Shown: positions 1 to 9,285 of the stretch, one piece after another
Numbering within the stretch: position 1 is the first letter of the stretch
Layout of the letters: the number at the start of each line of letters is the position of its first letter
DNA from: Thalassotalea fonticola
GTDB lineage: Bacteria; Pseudomonadota; Gammaproteobacteria; Enterobacterales; Alteromonadaceae
Direction of reading: 5' to 3'
Assembly (NCBI RefSeq): GCF_032911225.1
Contig: NZ_CP136600.1
Coordinates: 310,001 to 374,000, forward strand
Length of the DNA stretch: 64,000 nucleotides
The notes under the pieces: model-generated
Database searches by the model: none
What the model was told of the DNA's origin: nothing
What the model saw: the letters and a program-made list of their open reading frames with translations, nothing else
Program-made: the position numbers and the translations under genes

Positions 1-1
1 A

Positions 2-2605
2 GATCTCGATAATGTTGAAAATGATTTGCATGTACTACCAACAGTTCATTTAAATAAGGCTGATGGTGAGAAGTTATTGGCCTGGCTAGCTGAAGGTGAA
101 GGGCATCAAGTTTCTTTTAGCGATTCTGAGTTAGTGCTTAATAATGATAAAGCTGATATTACTGCAGATTTCACTTCTCGTGGGCCTGATTATTTCACCG
201 GAGATTATCTAATTCCTGATGTTGGCGCTCCGGGAGTTGATATTTTAGCTGGGGGCCTTGGCGATGGTATGCAAAGCAATGATTCCAAGGTTTGGGAAAA
301 AGTAAATGGTGAATTCCGTTTCATGAGTGGCACATCAATGGCAACGCCTCATATTGCTGGCATGTACTTGTTAATGAAAGCCGCGCAACCAAACTGGACA
401 CCAGCAGAAGCACAATCAGCGTTAATGATGACTGCGTTTACTGATGTGAAAGAAGACGATGACCTTGATGGAATAGCTAATCGCGCCGATATGCACAGAA
501 CCGGTTCAGGTAGTGCGCGTGTTAACTTAGCGGTAAATGCTGGTTTAGTGATGAACGAAACACGTGCAGGCTATGAAGCTGCAAACCCTTCTGCTGAAAA
601 GCTTGGTATAAGTGATTCTATTGCTGGTTGGCATGGTCAACCTCATCAAATGAACATGCCAAGTTTATCAAAAGGTGAATGCTTACTCGATTGTAGCTGG
701 ACTCGTACTTTTAAAGCGACAAAAGCTGCTACTTGGACGGTAACTTTTGAGTATTACAATGAAGGGTTTAGTTTAACAAGTGATACAACACAGTTTACCG
801 TTACTGCTGGGGAAGAAGTTGAAGTTAACTTTAGCGCAAAAGCATTACAGGGATTAGATGGTGAATGGGCTAATGCTCGAGTAGTCTTAACGCCAGATGA
901 TGTTTCAATACCAGTGCAAACTCTACCGGTAACGGTTAATTTTATTGCTGGTATGGCGCCTGATGAAGTCGATGTTACAGCAAATCGTAATAATGACTCT
1001 GTTGGAGTTGATGGTATTGTGACAATTGGCTCTGATGATCTTCAAATGAGCAAATCAGGCATTGCTAAAGCCGATATTTATGAATTTGAATTAATGCGCG
1101 ATGCGACTAATCAAACTATCTACCATTGGGATGATGCCGATAGTCAAACGATTCATGCTATTCCATTAAATATTCAAGCGGATTCTAAGCGTTTAGTCGT
1201 TGAGGTGCTTAATACGTCTTCGCCAGATCTTGATATTTATGTTGGTATCGATTCAGACTTAGATGGAGAGCCTTCTGTTGTTGAAATGGGATTAATGCCA
1301 TGGATGAGTGCGACAGAAACCTCATATGAATTGATTGATGAAATAAGTCCTCGACCAGATACTTATTGGGTACTGGTTCATAACTGGGCTGAAGGTCCTG
1401 CACCATTAGCAGATAACGAAATGGTATGCGCTGAAGGCCAACAGGCTGACGAAGGTATGGTCTGTGCAGAAGCACCAATCATGGACAATGTTAAACTCTC
1501 TATTACGAACGTAAAGTACGATGAAGATAATATGTCTGTCGATATACCAGTCGCTGTTGAACCTCGAGCGCAAGTTTCTACTCGCCTAGGTTGGGATCAA
1601 GTAATGACTGAAGGTGATATTTACCATGGCGTTTTCTGGTTGGGCACATCCGCAGAGCTGGATAAAAACATTGGTGCAGTGCGCGTAAATATGACCCGCG
1701 GTGAGGATGATATAAAAGTTAGTGAACCAGTAATTAATGACGATAAACTTACCTTTTCAGTAAGGGTTGCAGCTAATAATAGTGTTGAAGATGTAGATTA
1801 TGACTTTAATATGACGCTGGCTGATAATGTAACTGTAGATCTGATGCTAAAGGATGATGTTGTTGCTGGTGTAGCGATGAAATTAAATACAGATGAACTG
1901 GCATATAAAACCTCTGCTAATGAGCTTTCATGGTCTCACACACAAGCTGCAGGCTCTAATGCATTAGCGTTTAATATTGTATTAGATACATCTAATGTTG
2001 AAGGTATTATTGATACAACCCCTGTGATTGAGTCGTCAAAAAGCTCAAGCGAAATTACAGAGATAAAATCAACAGAACCTGTATTTGTTTCTGGGCGTCC
2101 TATAGTTACAGCTAACTCTTCAGCAGAAACGGTAGCTTCTGGTGAAATGGTTTCAATAACTGCTATTACCGTTGATGCAGTGATAGAAAGTCCTGAAATG
2201 TCATATAAATGGCATCAAACCCTTGGTCCTGTTGCTAGCCTATCCAGCGAAAGTAATGTTGTAAGCTTTATCGCGCCAGAGGTCATCAACAGCGAAGTGG
2301 TTAAGTTTGAATTAATTGCTTTTAACGGCCATAAATATAGTTTACCGACTGAAGTTGTTATGACTGTAGAGCCTAAGGTTGAAGAAGAACCTATTATTAA
2401 AGATGATGTTCTTGGCTGTACTTATGCTGAAGCAAAAAACTTTAACCCTGACGCAACTCAAGATAATGGTAGCTGTGAGTACCCAGTAACACCTACACCA
2501 ACCCCTGATGTTATTGAGCCTGATGAAAAAAGCTCAGGCGGTTCAACTAGTTTAGGGTTCTTAATGTTATCTGCTTTTGGCTTGATGTTAGGTCGTCGTA
2601 AGTAA
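2..2605 (+). CDS. S8 (subtilisin-like) serine peptidase, 5'-truncated by window edge
   Basis: Secreted serine protease. The reading frame is open to the left edge, so the N-terminus with the catalytic Asp and His lies outside the window. The catalytic serine is seen in the motif GTSMATPHIAG (Ser codon at 335-337), preceded by the typical D-x-x-APG-x-x-I stretch (APGVDILA). A fibronectin-like region and a PKD-like segment follow. Near the end is the Cys motif FNPDATQDNGSCEY, a type of short repeat found in surface proteins of marine bacteria. The C-terminus has Gly-Gly-Ser, a hydrophobic helix and GRRK, which matches the GlyGly-CTERM sorting signal handled by rhombosortase. The protein is therefore probably transiently membrane-anchored and then processed for export. 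An intrinsic terminator follows. The family is certain; the sorting-tail call is an inference. Confidence 0.9.
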   Translation, partial: DLDNVENDLHVLPTVHLNKADGEKLLAWLAEGEGHQVSFSDSELVLNNDKADITADFTSRGPDYFTGDYLIPDVGAPGVDILAGGLGDGMQSNDSKVWEKVNGEFRFMSGTSMATPHIAGMYLLMKAAQPNWTPAEAQSALMMTAFTDVKEDDDLDGIANRADMHRTGSGSARVNLAVNAGLVMNETRAGYEAANPSAEKLGISDSIAGWHGQPHQMNMPSLSKGECLLDCSWTRTFKATKAATWTVTFEYYNEGFSLTSDTTQFTVTAGEEVEVNFSAKALQGLDGEWANARVVLTPDDVSIPVQTLPVTVNFIAGMAPDEVDVTANRNNDSVGVDGIVTIGSDDLQMSKSGIAKADIYEFELMRDATNQTIYHWDDADSQTIHAIPLNIQADSKRLVVEVLNTSSPDLDIYVGIDSDLDGEPSVVEMGLMPWMSATETSYELIDEISPRPDTYWVLVHNWAEGPAPLADNEMVCAEGQQADEGMVCAEAPIMDNVKLSITNVKYDEDNMSVDIPVAVEPRAQVSTRLGWDQVMTEGDIYHGVFWLGTSAELDKNIGAVRVNMTRGEDDIKVSEPVINDDKLTFSVRVAANNSVEDVDYDFNMTLADNVTVDLMLKDDVVAGVAMKLNTDELAYKTSANELSWSHTQAAGSNALAFNIVLDTSNVEGIIDTTPVIESSKSSSEITEIKSTEPVFVSGRPIVTANSSAETVASGEMVSITAITVDAVIESPEMSYKWHQTLGPVASLSSESNVVSFIAPEVINSEVVKFELIAFNGHKYSLPTEVVMTVEPKVEEEPIIKDDVLGCTYAEAKNFNPDATQDNGSCEYPVTPTPTPDVIEPDEKSSGGSTSLGFLMLSAFGLMLGRRK

Positions 2606-2634
2606 TTTATTAAGTTCTCTTTTAAAATGTAATT

Positions 2635-2659
2635 AGGCTCCTTAACTGGAGCCTTTTTA
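2635..2659 (+). terminator. Intrinsic terminator of the S8 peptidase gene
   Basis: A 7-bp perfect stem (aggctcc/ggagcct) with a 6-base loop is followed by a T-rich run, 30 bases after the peptidase stop codon. Confidence 0.85.
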
Positions 2660-2933
2660 TTGGGCAACGATGTGCTTGTATCCGTTAGCCAAATTGATTT
2701 ATATAATACCGGTTTATGCCAATTATCCAGTTACACTTCGCTACAACATGAACTTTAGCTTTAGCAACATTGAATTCATCCTTTGGCAATGGCTTGATAA
2801 GGTGTTACATGTACAATATTGTTGCCATGTTTATATCTTTGAGCGCCTTGCAAATATAAATTTTGGAGATAATATGTCTGCCTTAATATGAATACTTTTT
2901 TACTGAAAATGACAGGTTAAAGCACTTAATTTT
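2660..2933 (+). other. Intergenic region, no convincing gene
   Basis: This is the leader of the downstream regulator gene. A 73-codon open frame at 2670-2891 has no ribosome binding site and no recognisable protein character. I see no clear promoter or operator. Confidence 0.5.
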
Positions 2934-5012
2934 ATGATTTCACTTCCGTTTCAAAAATATAGTATCGGCCAATGCATAATTAACTGCGATGATATGTCTC
3001 TTAGCTATGCAGGTAATAGCATTAACTTGCCTGTTAAAGTGTTTGAGTTTTTAAAATTACTCATTATTCATGCAGAACAAACTGTTACCAAGGAAATGGC
3101 GATAGAACAAGTATGGCTAGGCAATATTGAAGTTGGCAAACGTGGTGCCGGAAACGCTATTTGGGCGTTACGCAAAGCATTTACTGAACTAGGGCTTGAT
3201 CATGAAGTGACATTTAAAACCATCACCAAAGTTGGTTATCAATTACTAATTAAGCCACAAGGCATTGAAGCGGCAATTGTAACGACTTCTGAATTGCCTT
3301 TAGCGACAAGCTCAACAACCCGTCGTAAGAAGGTTGTAATTGTGACTCTGGTAATCTTGTTTATATCAGTACTCCTTTCGCTGCTTGAAGTTGAGAATCA
3401 AGCAGTCGTGAATGAAACTAAAAAAGTACAAAGAATTACCAGTTTGGAAGGGATAGAAGAGCATCCGAGTGTTTCTCCCGATGGCCATTACATGGCCTTT
3501 TTATGGAGAGCACACCTCAAGAAAAACCAAATATATATTAAAGATTTAACGGATGATGATGCACCTCTTCGTTTGATCAGCAAGGTTGCAAACGATCAGT
3601 CCTCGCCGAGTTGGTCTCCAGATGGTCAAAATATTGCCTATTTAAATGTTGATGAACAAGGCCAGTGTAGTGTCCATGTTCTTGAGCTGATTACTTTTAT
3701 TGATAAAGAAATAACCAAAAACTGTGTAAAGTCTGGTTATTTAAATAATTTAGATTGGTCAAAAGATGGCAGTAAAATTGCTTTTTCTCGTTCGCTTGGC
3801 GATAGAATTGCGATATTTAGCTACCATGTGCAAAGCAAACAGGAAATACAACTCACTAAACCTAATGCCAGTGAGGAAGATACGTTAATGCGTTGGCATG
3901 CTGATAACCATACTCTGGCATTTGTTCGCTCAACCGAATTGCATGCAGAAATTCACTCTATCATAGATGATAGAGAGCAAACTTTAGTAAAAGATAAAGA
4001 AGTTATACTGGCGTTGGCTTGGGATAGAGGAGGAGAAAACCTGTATTTCAACTCCATGGAAGAAGGCTCATTTGTAATTCAAAAGTATAATTTGAATTAC
4101 AAAACTCTTGAATCATTTCACCAAGATAATGAAATTCATAGTTTATCTGTTAATGACACAACAGATGAAGTGTTTTATACACGTCATGTTGCACAAGAGT
4201 CTATTGCGGTGCATTCATTAGAAGGTGGTAGATTACTTGAAAATATACAATCATCTTCGCGAGATATGTTTGGCCAGGTAGTACCAACAACATCCAATAT
4301 TCTATTTCTTTCTAACCGGAGTGGTAATTGGGAAGTTTGGTTAAAGCAAGCAGATAAAAACATTCAGTTAACCCAGTCGAAAATACATGGTCTGGTATCG
4401 ATTCCTGCAGTGTCGCCCATATTCGATCAATTTGTCATTGCCATGCGCCGACCAAATGCGCAACATCACAGCTTACATATTGTTGAACTACCATCGGGTA
4501 ATCAACAGAAACTGCTAGACATTGACGGCGATGTTCGCAATCCATCCTATTCTGCTGATGGTAAACGGTTATATTTTTCAGCAAAAATTTCCGGTAAATG
4601 GGCAATATATCGATACACCTTTATTTCTGAAAAATTAGAGCAGGTGAGCGAAGGCAATGGTAAATATGCTGTTGAAGATGATGATGGAGGGATCTTTTTT
4701 ACTAAAGATAATACCAGAGGGATTTTTCACCTTTCAGCAGATAGACACGAAACGTTAATTACCACAAAACTTTCTGATTTAGACTGGGGCAGCCTATTTT
4801 ATAAAAATAAGACTTTGTATTATATCAAGCGAACTGAAAAGGCTGACTTTATTATCGCTCGCGACGGCTCTGGTAGCGAAGTAGAATTGATGACGTTGCC
4901 GCCAATTACTATTCGTAATGGCATGGGTATTTCACCGGGCGTGAATGACTCTATAATTTTTACTCTGCAAGGCATTAATGACTCAGATATTTATAAGATA
5001 TCAATAAAATAA
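2934..5012 (+). CDS. Membrane-anchored winged-helix regulator with PD40 beta-propeller (CadC/ToxR-like architecture)
   Basis: One-component transmembrane regulator. Residues about 1-110 form an OmpR-type winged helix (Trans_reg_C; ends ...TITKVGYQLL). A Lys/Arg-rich stretch and one membrane helix follow (about 132-152, VVIVTLVILFISVLL). The rest is a large periplasmic region with TolB/PD40 blades, seen as repeated SPDG-type motifs (VSPDGHYMAF, WSPDGQNIAY, WSKDGSKIAF, YSADGKRLYF). The layout is that of CadC/ToxR proteins, with a propeller replacing the usual sensor domain. In the family, the cytoplasmic domain binds DNA while the outer domain senses a signal. The neighbouring secreted protease could be a target, but nothing in the sequence proves it. 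The start is the first ATG that keeps the whole DNA-binding domain; the ribosome binding site is weak. Confidence 0.85.
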   Translation: MISLPFQKYSIGQCIINCDDMSLSYAGNSINLPVKVFEFLKLLIIHAEQTVTKEMAIEQVWLGNIEVGKRGAGNAIWALRKAFTELGLDHEVTFKTITKVGYQLLIKPQGIEAAIVTTSELPLATSSTTRRKKVVIVTLVILFISVLLSLLEVENQAVVNETKKVQRITSLEGIEEHPSVSPDGHYMAFLWRAHLKKNQIYIKDLTDDDAPLRLISKVANDQSSPSWSPDGQNIAYLNVDEQGQCSVHVLELITFIDKEITKNCVKSGYLNNLDWSKDGSKIAFSRSLGDRIAIFSYHVQSKQEIQLTKPNASEEDTLMRWHADNHTLAFVRSTELHAEIHSIIDDREQTLVKDKEVILALAWDRGGENLYFNSMEEGSFVIQKYNLNYKTLESFHQDNEIHSLSVNDTTDEVFYTRHVAQESIAVHSLEGGRLLENIQSSSRDMFGQVVPTTSNILFLSNRSGNWEVWLKQADKNIQLTQSKIHGLVSIPAVSPIFDQFVIAMRRPNAQHHSLHIVELPSGNQQKLLDIDGDVRNPSYSADGKRLYFSAKISGKWAIYRYTFISEKLEQVSEGNGKYAVEDDDGGIFFTKDNTRGIFHLSADRHETLITTKLSDLDWGSLFYKNKTLYYIKRTEKADFIIARDGSGSEVELMTLPPITIRNGMGISPGVNDSIIFTLQGINDSDIYKISIK

Positions 5013-5031
5013 AATGCATATAGATAAATAA

Positions 5032-5070
5032 AAACTAGAAAACCTGCAGGTTTTGCAGGTTTTCTAGTTT
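5032..5070. terminator. Bidirectional terminator between convergent genes
   Basis: A perfect 17-bp inverted repeat (5032-5048 with 5054-5070) has a 5-base loop and A/T-rich outer ends. It sits between the convergent regulator gene and yhbY and can serve both. Confidence 0.85.
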
Positions 5071-5099
5071 AAAAACTTATAAAGCTTTCTAGCTTGGAA

Positions 5100-5396
5100 C
5101 TAGATTTTCGGTATTACAATTTTTCTATCATCAGATTGACGATAGATGGCCAATACTTTGCCTATCGCTTGAACTTGAATTGAGTTAGTTTCTCTAAGAA
5201 TAGCGTCAATGATTAATTGCTTTACTTCACGGTCAGTCGTATTTATTTTTACTTTAATTAATTCATGGTGGCCTAGGGCGTAGTCTATTTCAGCAACTAC
5301 AGCTTCGGTAAGACCATTATTTCCTAATAACACCACTGGTTTTAAAGAGTGAGCAATGCTTTTAAGGTGCTGAATTTGTTTTTTTGATAGATTCAT
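5100..5396 (-). CDS. yhbY: Ribosome assembly RNA-binding protein YhbY (CRS1-YhbY domain)
   Basis: A 98-residue single-domain RNA-binding protein of the CRM (CRS1-YhbY) family that associates with pre-50S ribosomal particles. The family signature is plain: LSKKQIQHLKSIAHSLKPVVLLGNNGL near the N-terminus, with the GxxG-type loop (LGNNG), then VKIN and the IQVQAIGKVLAIYR strand. Length matches the E. coli protein (97 residues). It is divergent from rlmE across an 83-bp gap, the same arrangement as in E. coli, and both products act on the large subunit. Confidence 0.95.
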   Translation of the reverse strand: MNLSKKQIQHLKSIAHSLKPVVLLGNNGLTEAVVAEIDYALGHHELIKVKINTTDREVKQLIIDAILRETNSIQVQAIGKVLAIYRQSDDRKIVIPKI

Positions 5397-5479
5397 TTAA
5401 AAAATTTCTGTTAAGTTACTTGAATTCTATATATTTTAACGCCATCTTGTCATTAATACTAATTTATATCTGAACTTTT

Positions 5480-6115
5480 ATGAGTAAAGCAAATAAATCA
5501 AGAACAGTAAGCTCTCAACGCTGGATGAAAGAACACTTTGACGACGAGTATGTAAAGAAAGCGCAAAAACTGGGTTTACGTTCACGGGCGGTGTTTAAAA
5601 TTGAAGAAATTAACAACAAAGACAAGCTGATTAAAAAAGGCATGAATGTTGTCGATTTAGGCGCTGCCCCAGGTGGTTGGTCAGAGTACGCAGTGAAGGC
5701 CGTAGGAGACAATGGACAAGTGATAGCTTGTGATATATTACCTATGGAATCTTTACCAGGAGTGGCATTTTTACAAGGCGATTTTCGTGAAGATGCAGTT
5801 TTAGACACACTACTAGCTAAAATTGATGGTCGTAATGTTGATGTTGTTATGTCTGATATGGCGCAAAATTTCAGTGGTAATGAGTCAACCGACCAACCTA
5901 AAAATATGTATTTGGTGGAACTGGCGCTAGACATGTGTCATCAAGTATTAAAGAAAAACGGCAGTTTTGTTGTCAAAGTTTTTCAAGGGGCAGGGTTCGA
6001 GCAATACATGAAAGATGTTCGAGCTTGCTTTAATGTAGTTAAAACCCGTAAACCAGAATCTTCTCGAGCACGTTCAAGAGAAGTGTATATTGTAGCTACT
6101 GGTTACAAACTGTAG
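5480..6115 (+). CDS. rlmE: 23S rRNA (uridine-2'-O-) methyltransferase RlmE (RrmJ/FtsJ)
   Basis: Methylates the 2'-OH of U2552 in 23S rRNA at a late step of 50S assembly, using S-adenosylmethionine. The 211-residue length fits the family (E. coli 209). Motif I is [12 protein letters not shown]. The catalytic K-D-K-E set is recognisable: Lys in [10 protein letters not shown], Asp in [12 protein letters not shown], Lys in [10 protein letters not shown], and Glu in SREVYIV. The gene starts 83 bp from divergent yhbY and is followed by ftsH, the conserved rlmE-ftsH order. Confidence 0.97.
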   Translation: MSKANKSRTVSSQRWMKEHFDDEYVKKAQKLGLRSRAVFKIEEINNKDKLIKKGMNVVDLGAAPGGWSEYAVKAVGDNGQVIACDILPMESLPGVAFLQGDFREDAVLDTLLAKIDGRNVDVVMSDMAQNFSGNESTDQPKNMYLVELALDMCHQVLKKNGSFVVKVFQGAGFEQYMKDVRACFNVVKTRKPESSRARSREVYIVATGYKL

Positions 6116-6200
6116 TAGAGTTACGTAAGAAAAGGCCTATAATAGAGGTCTAATACTTATATAAGTCATCGCAGCATTTTTTTAACAAGAGGTCCTCAAG

Positions 6201-8114
6201 TTGAGCGATATGGTAAAGAATCTTATTTTATGGTTAGTAATAGCCATTGTTTTAATGTCAGTATTTCAAAGTTTTACTCCAGGCACTGCCGCGGGGAGCA
6301 AACTCGATTACACTAAATTTATTAACGAAATTCATCAAGGACAGGTTGCTGAAGTTCGAATTGAAACTGACGGCGTTATTAATGGTACCAAACGTAATGG
6401 TCAAACCTTTACTACCTTGATACCTACTGCTTATGACAAAGACTTATTAAGCGATTTAATTGCGAACAATGTAAAAGTTGAAGGTGTACCAGAAGAAGAG
6501 CCTAGCTTATTAGCTAGCATTTTCGTCAACTGGTTCCCAATGTTGTTGCTTATTGGTATTTGGATTTTCTTCATGCGTCAAATGCAAGGTGGTGGCGGCA
6601 AAGGCGCAATGAGCTTTGGTAAATCAAAAGCCCGTCTGTTATCAGATGATCAAATTAAAACCACTTTTGCCGATGTTGCGGGTTGTGATGAAGCGAAAGA
6701 AGAAGTAGCTGAATTAGTTGATTACTTACGTGACCCGTCAAAATTTCAAAAATTGGGTGGCCGTATTCCTTCCGGTGTTTTAATGGTTGGTCAACCGGGT
6801 ACAGGTAAAACCTTATTGGCAAAAGCCATTGCCGGTGAAGCAAAAGTACCATTCTTCGCAATTTCAGGTTCTGACTTTGTTGAAATGTTTGTTGGTGTTG
6901 GTGCATCACGTGTTCGTGATATGTTTGAACAAGCGAAAAAATCTTCGCCTTGTATCATTTTTATTGATGAAATCGATGCCGTAGGTCGCCAGCGTGGTGC
7001 CGGTTTAGGTGGTGGTCATGATGAACGTGAACAAACACTTAACCAAATGCTGGTTGAAATGGATGGTTTTGAAGGCAATGAAGGCGTAATCGTTATTGCT
7101 GCTACTAACCGTCCAGACGTATTAGATCCTGCCTTACTTCGCCCTGGTCGTTTTGACCGTCAAGTAACGGTTGGTTTACCTGATATACGTGGTCGTGAAC
7201 AAATTTTAAAAGTTCATATGCGAAAAGTACCTTTAGGTGATGATGTTGATGCTGCTGTAATTGCTCGTGGTACGCCTGGTTTCTCTGGTGCTGACTTAGC
7301 AAACTTGGTAAACGAAGCTGCATTATTTGCTGCTCGTACCAGCCGTCGTTTAGTCTCTATGGTTGAATTTGATAAAGCTAAAGACAAAATCATGATGGGC
7401 GCAGAACGTCGTTCTATGGTGATGAGCGAAGAAGAAAAAGAAATGACTGCTTATCATGAAGCAGGACATGCCATTGTTGGCCGTTTAGTACCTGAACATG
7501 ATCCAGTATACAAAGTAAGTATTATTCCTCGTGGCCGTGCTTTAGGTGTCACTATGTACTTACCAGAAAAAGACCGAGTCAGTCATTCTAAACTGCATTT
7601 AGAAAGTATGATCTCATCACTTTACGGTGGCCGTATTGCTGAAGAAGTAATTTACGGTAGCGACAGAGTTTCAACCGGTGCGTCAAATGATATTGAACGT
7701 GCCACTGAAATTGCTCGTAAAATGGTAACTCAATGGGGTTTATCTGAAAAAATGGGCCCTATGCTTTATGCTGAAGAAGAAGGAGAAGTGTTCTTAGGCC
7801 GAAGTGCTGCGAAAACCAAGCATATGTCAGATGACACGGCAAAAGAGATTGATGAAGAAGTTCGAACTTTCATTGAACGTAACTACAAACGTGCTGAAGA
7901 TATCTTAAAGAACAATATGGATATTTTGCATGCGATGAAAGATGCATTAATGACTTATGAAACAATTGATGCATGGCAAATTGATGATCTTATGGCTCGT
8001 ACGACAGTTCGAGCACCAAAAGGTTATGGTGATGAAAAGCCTAGCGACACACCACCAAGTTCAACATCATCTACCCCTGATGTGAATAAACCTGCAGACG
8101 AAACGTCGAGCTAA
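6201..8114 (+). CDS. ftsH: ATP-dependent zinc metalloprotease FtsH
   Basis: Membrane-bound AAA+ protease that degrades misfolded membrane proteins and regulators such as LpxC. Two membrane helices (about 5-24 and 104-126) flank a periplasmic domain. The AAA module carries Walker A GQPGTGKT (197-204), Walker [10 protein letters not shown], and the second region of homology [20 protein letters not shown]. The zinc site is HEAGH (419-423). The tail is Ser/Thr/Pro-rich. I chose the TTG at 6201 because AAGAGG (6187-6192) lies 8 bases upstream; the in-frame ATG at 6210 is too far from it. Co-oriented with rlmE, with a terminator right after. LapB encoded at 59.4 kb is its known partner in LpxC turnover. 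Confidence 0.98.
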   Translation: MSDMVKNLILWLVIAIVLMSVFQSFTPGTAAGSKLDYTKFINEIHQGQVAEVRIETDGVINGTKRNGQTFTTLIPTAYDKDLLSDLIANNVKVEGVPEEEPSLLASIFVNWFPMLLLIGIWIFFMRQMQGGGGKGAMSFGKSKARLLSDDQIKTTFADVAGCDEAKEEVAELVDYLRDPSKFQKLGGRIPSGVLMVGQPGTGKTLLAKAIAGEAKVPFFAISGSDFVEMFVGVGASRVRDMFEQAKKSSPCIIFIDEIDAVGRQRGAGLGGGHDEREQTLNQMLVEMDGFEGNEGVIVIAATNRPDVLDPALLRPGRFDRQVTVGLPDIRGREQILKVHMRKVPLGDDVDAAVIARGTPGFSGADLANLVNEAALFAARTSRRLVSMVEFDKAKDKIMMGAERRSMVMSEEEKEMTAYHEAGHAIVGRLVPEHDPVYKVSIIPRGRALGVTMYLPEKDRVSHSKLHLESMISSLYGGRIAEEVIYGSDRVSTGASNDIERATEIARKMVTQWGLSEKMGPMLYAEEEGEVFLGRSAAKTKHMSDDTAKEIDEEVRTFIERNYKRAEDILKNNMDILHAMKDALMTYETIDAWQIDDLMARTTVRAPKGYGDEKPSDTPPSSTSSTPDVNKPADETSS

Positions 8115-8144
8115 ACATAACTGATAAAATAATTAGTTAGTATT

Positions 8145-8177
8145 AGAAACCCGCTATTTAGCGGGTTTCTTGTTTTT
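8145..8177 (+). terminator. Intrinsic terminator of ftsH
   Basis: A perfect 11-bp stem (agaaacccgct / agcgggtttct) with a 4-base loop (attt), followed by tgttttt. Confidence 0.9.
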
Positions 8178-8244
8178 AGGAATTAGCAATTAGAAACGAG
8201 AAGAATAGAAACGAACAACATAAAGTGCGGAGTGATCCCAACCT

Positions 8245-8324
8245 CTTGAATCCGAATACCCATTTCTTGAATCCGAATACCCATTTCCTGAATCCGTGTA
8301 CTCACTTCCTGAATTTATTTCAGG
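8245..8324. repeat. Degenerate 21-bp tandem repeat, about 3.8 copies
   Basis: Units at 8245-8265 and 8266-8286 are identical. The third (8287-8307) and the partial fourth (8308-8324) diverge. Each begins cttgaatccg or cctgaat. It lies between the ftsH terminator and the folP promoter. Just upstream (8191-8216) are gaaacgag-type words shared with the repeat at 53.3 kb. Confidence 0.7.
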
Positions 8325-8362
8325 ATCTAACTATTTAACTGTATTAAACTTTTTAGCTCTTT

Positions 8363-8368
8363 TATAAT
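8363..8368 (+). promoter_or_regulatory. Candidate -10 element for folP-glmM
   Basis: Consensus TATAAT 45 bases before folP. No good -35 is seen at the expected spacing, so the assignment is tentative. Confidence 0.35.
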
Positions 8369-8412
8369 ACGGGTCAAATTAAAGGCCAGCGTGTATCTAA
8401 CTTCCTATTTAT

Positions 8413-9264
8413 ATGAATAAGACTGCAAACATTATTAAATTTGGTACAAAACAATTAGACCTTAGTGAAGTACAGATCATGGGGATTTTAAACGTAACCC
8501 CTGACTCCTTTTCAGATGGTGGCAACTTTAATAATATCGACCATGCAATTAAACAAGTACAAACAATGGTAAATGATGGTGCAACCATCATTGATATAGG
8601 CGGAGAGTCGACTCGACCTGGTGCTGTCGATGTTGAACTGCAAGAAGAGTTAGATAGAGTTATCCCTGTCATTGAGGCGATAACTGAACGCTTTGATACG
8701 GTTATCTCAATAGATACCAGTAAAGCAGAAGTGATGCAGGCTGCAATAGTCAGTGGTGCAGGCTTAATTAACGATGTTAGGGCATTACAAAACGAAGGTT
8801 GCCTTGATGTTGTTGCCAAATCAGATTTACCTGTTTGCTTAATGCACATGCAAGGCATGCCAAGAACCATGCAATCAGCACCGCACTACATTGATGTTGT
8901 GCAAGACGTGATGAGGTTTTTCCAACAACGCATACAGGTATGTGAGCAAGCGGGAATAAAAAAACAGCGAATCATACTCGATCCGGGCTATGGTTTTGGT
9001 AAAACCTTAGAGCAAAACTACCAGTTATTAGCAAATCAAAGCCAGTTACTACAAGTGGGTTTACCCATTCTTGCCGGTTTATCAAGAAAATCAATGATTG
9101 GTAATTTACTCAACTGTTCAGTTGAGCAACGTTTAGCCGGTAGTTTATCTGCAGCTGTTCTTGCCGCATTAAATGGTGCTAAAATAATACGAGTTCATGA
9201 TGTAAAAGAAACTGTTGATGCCGTTAAGGTTTTTAATGCAATGGTTGCTCAAATTAATAATTAA
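8413..9264 (+). CDS. folP: Dihydropteroate synthase
   Basis: Condenses p-aminobenzoate with 6-hydroxymethyl-7,8-dihydropterin pyrophosphate to give dihydropteroate in folate synthesis. TIM-barrel signatures are complete: ILNVTPDSFSDGG near residue 25, GGESTRPGA, then IILDPGYGFGKT and LAGLSRKSMIG. The C-terminal RVHDVKETVDAVKV strand carries the R-x-H substrate contacts. The 283-residue length is usual. It is followed 21 bp later by glmM, the standard ftsH-folP-glmM order. Confidence 0.97.
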   Translation: MNKTANIIKFGTKQLDLSEVQIMGILNVTPDSFSDGGNFNNIDHAIKQVQTMVNDGATIIDIGGESTRPGAVDVELQEELDRVIPVIEAITERFDTVISIDTSKAEVMQAAIVSGAGLINDVRALQNEGCLDVVAKSDLPVCLMHMQGMPRTMQSAPHYIDVVQDVMRFFQQRIQVCEQAGIKKQRIILDPGYGFGKTLEQNYQLLANQSQLLQVGLPILAGLSRKSMIGNLLNCSVEQRLAGSLSAAVLAALNGAKIIRVHDVKETVDAVKVFNAMVAQINN

Positions 9265-9285
9265 ACACGAAGGGAGTTTATTTAC

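Noticed and set aside
2670..2891. 73-codon frame after the S8 peptidase terminator
   Set aside because: No ribosome binding site and no domain character; it lies in the leader of the next gene.
5032..5070. 17-bp perfect inverted repeat as a mobile-element end
   Set aside because: It sits exactly between convergent stops and is better explained as a bidirectional terminator.
6131..6155. TATAAT at 6138 as an ftsH promoter
   Set aside because: No -35 at suitable distance; the box lies inside a small hairpin (aggcct/aggtct), so I did not list it.
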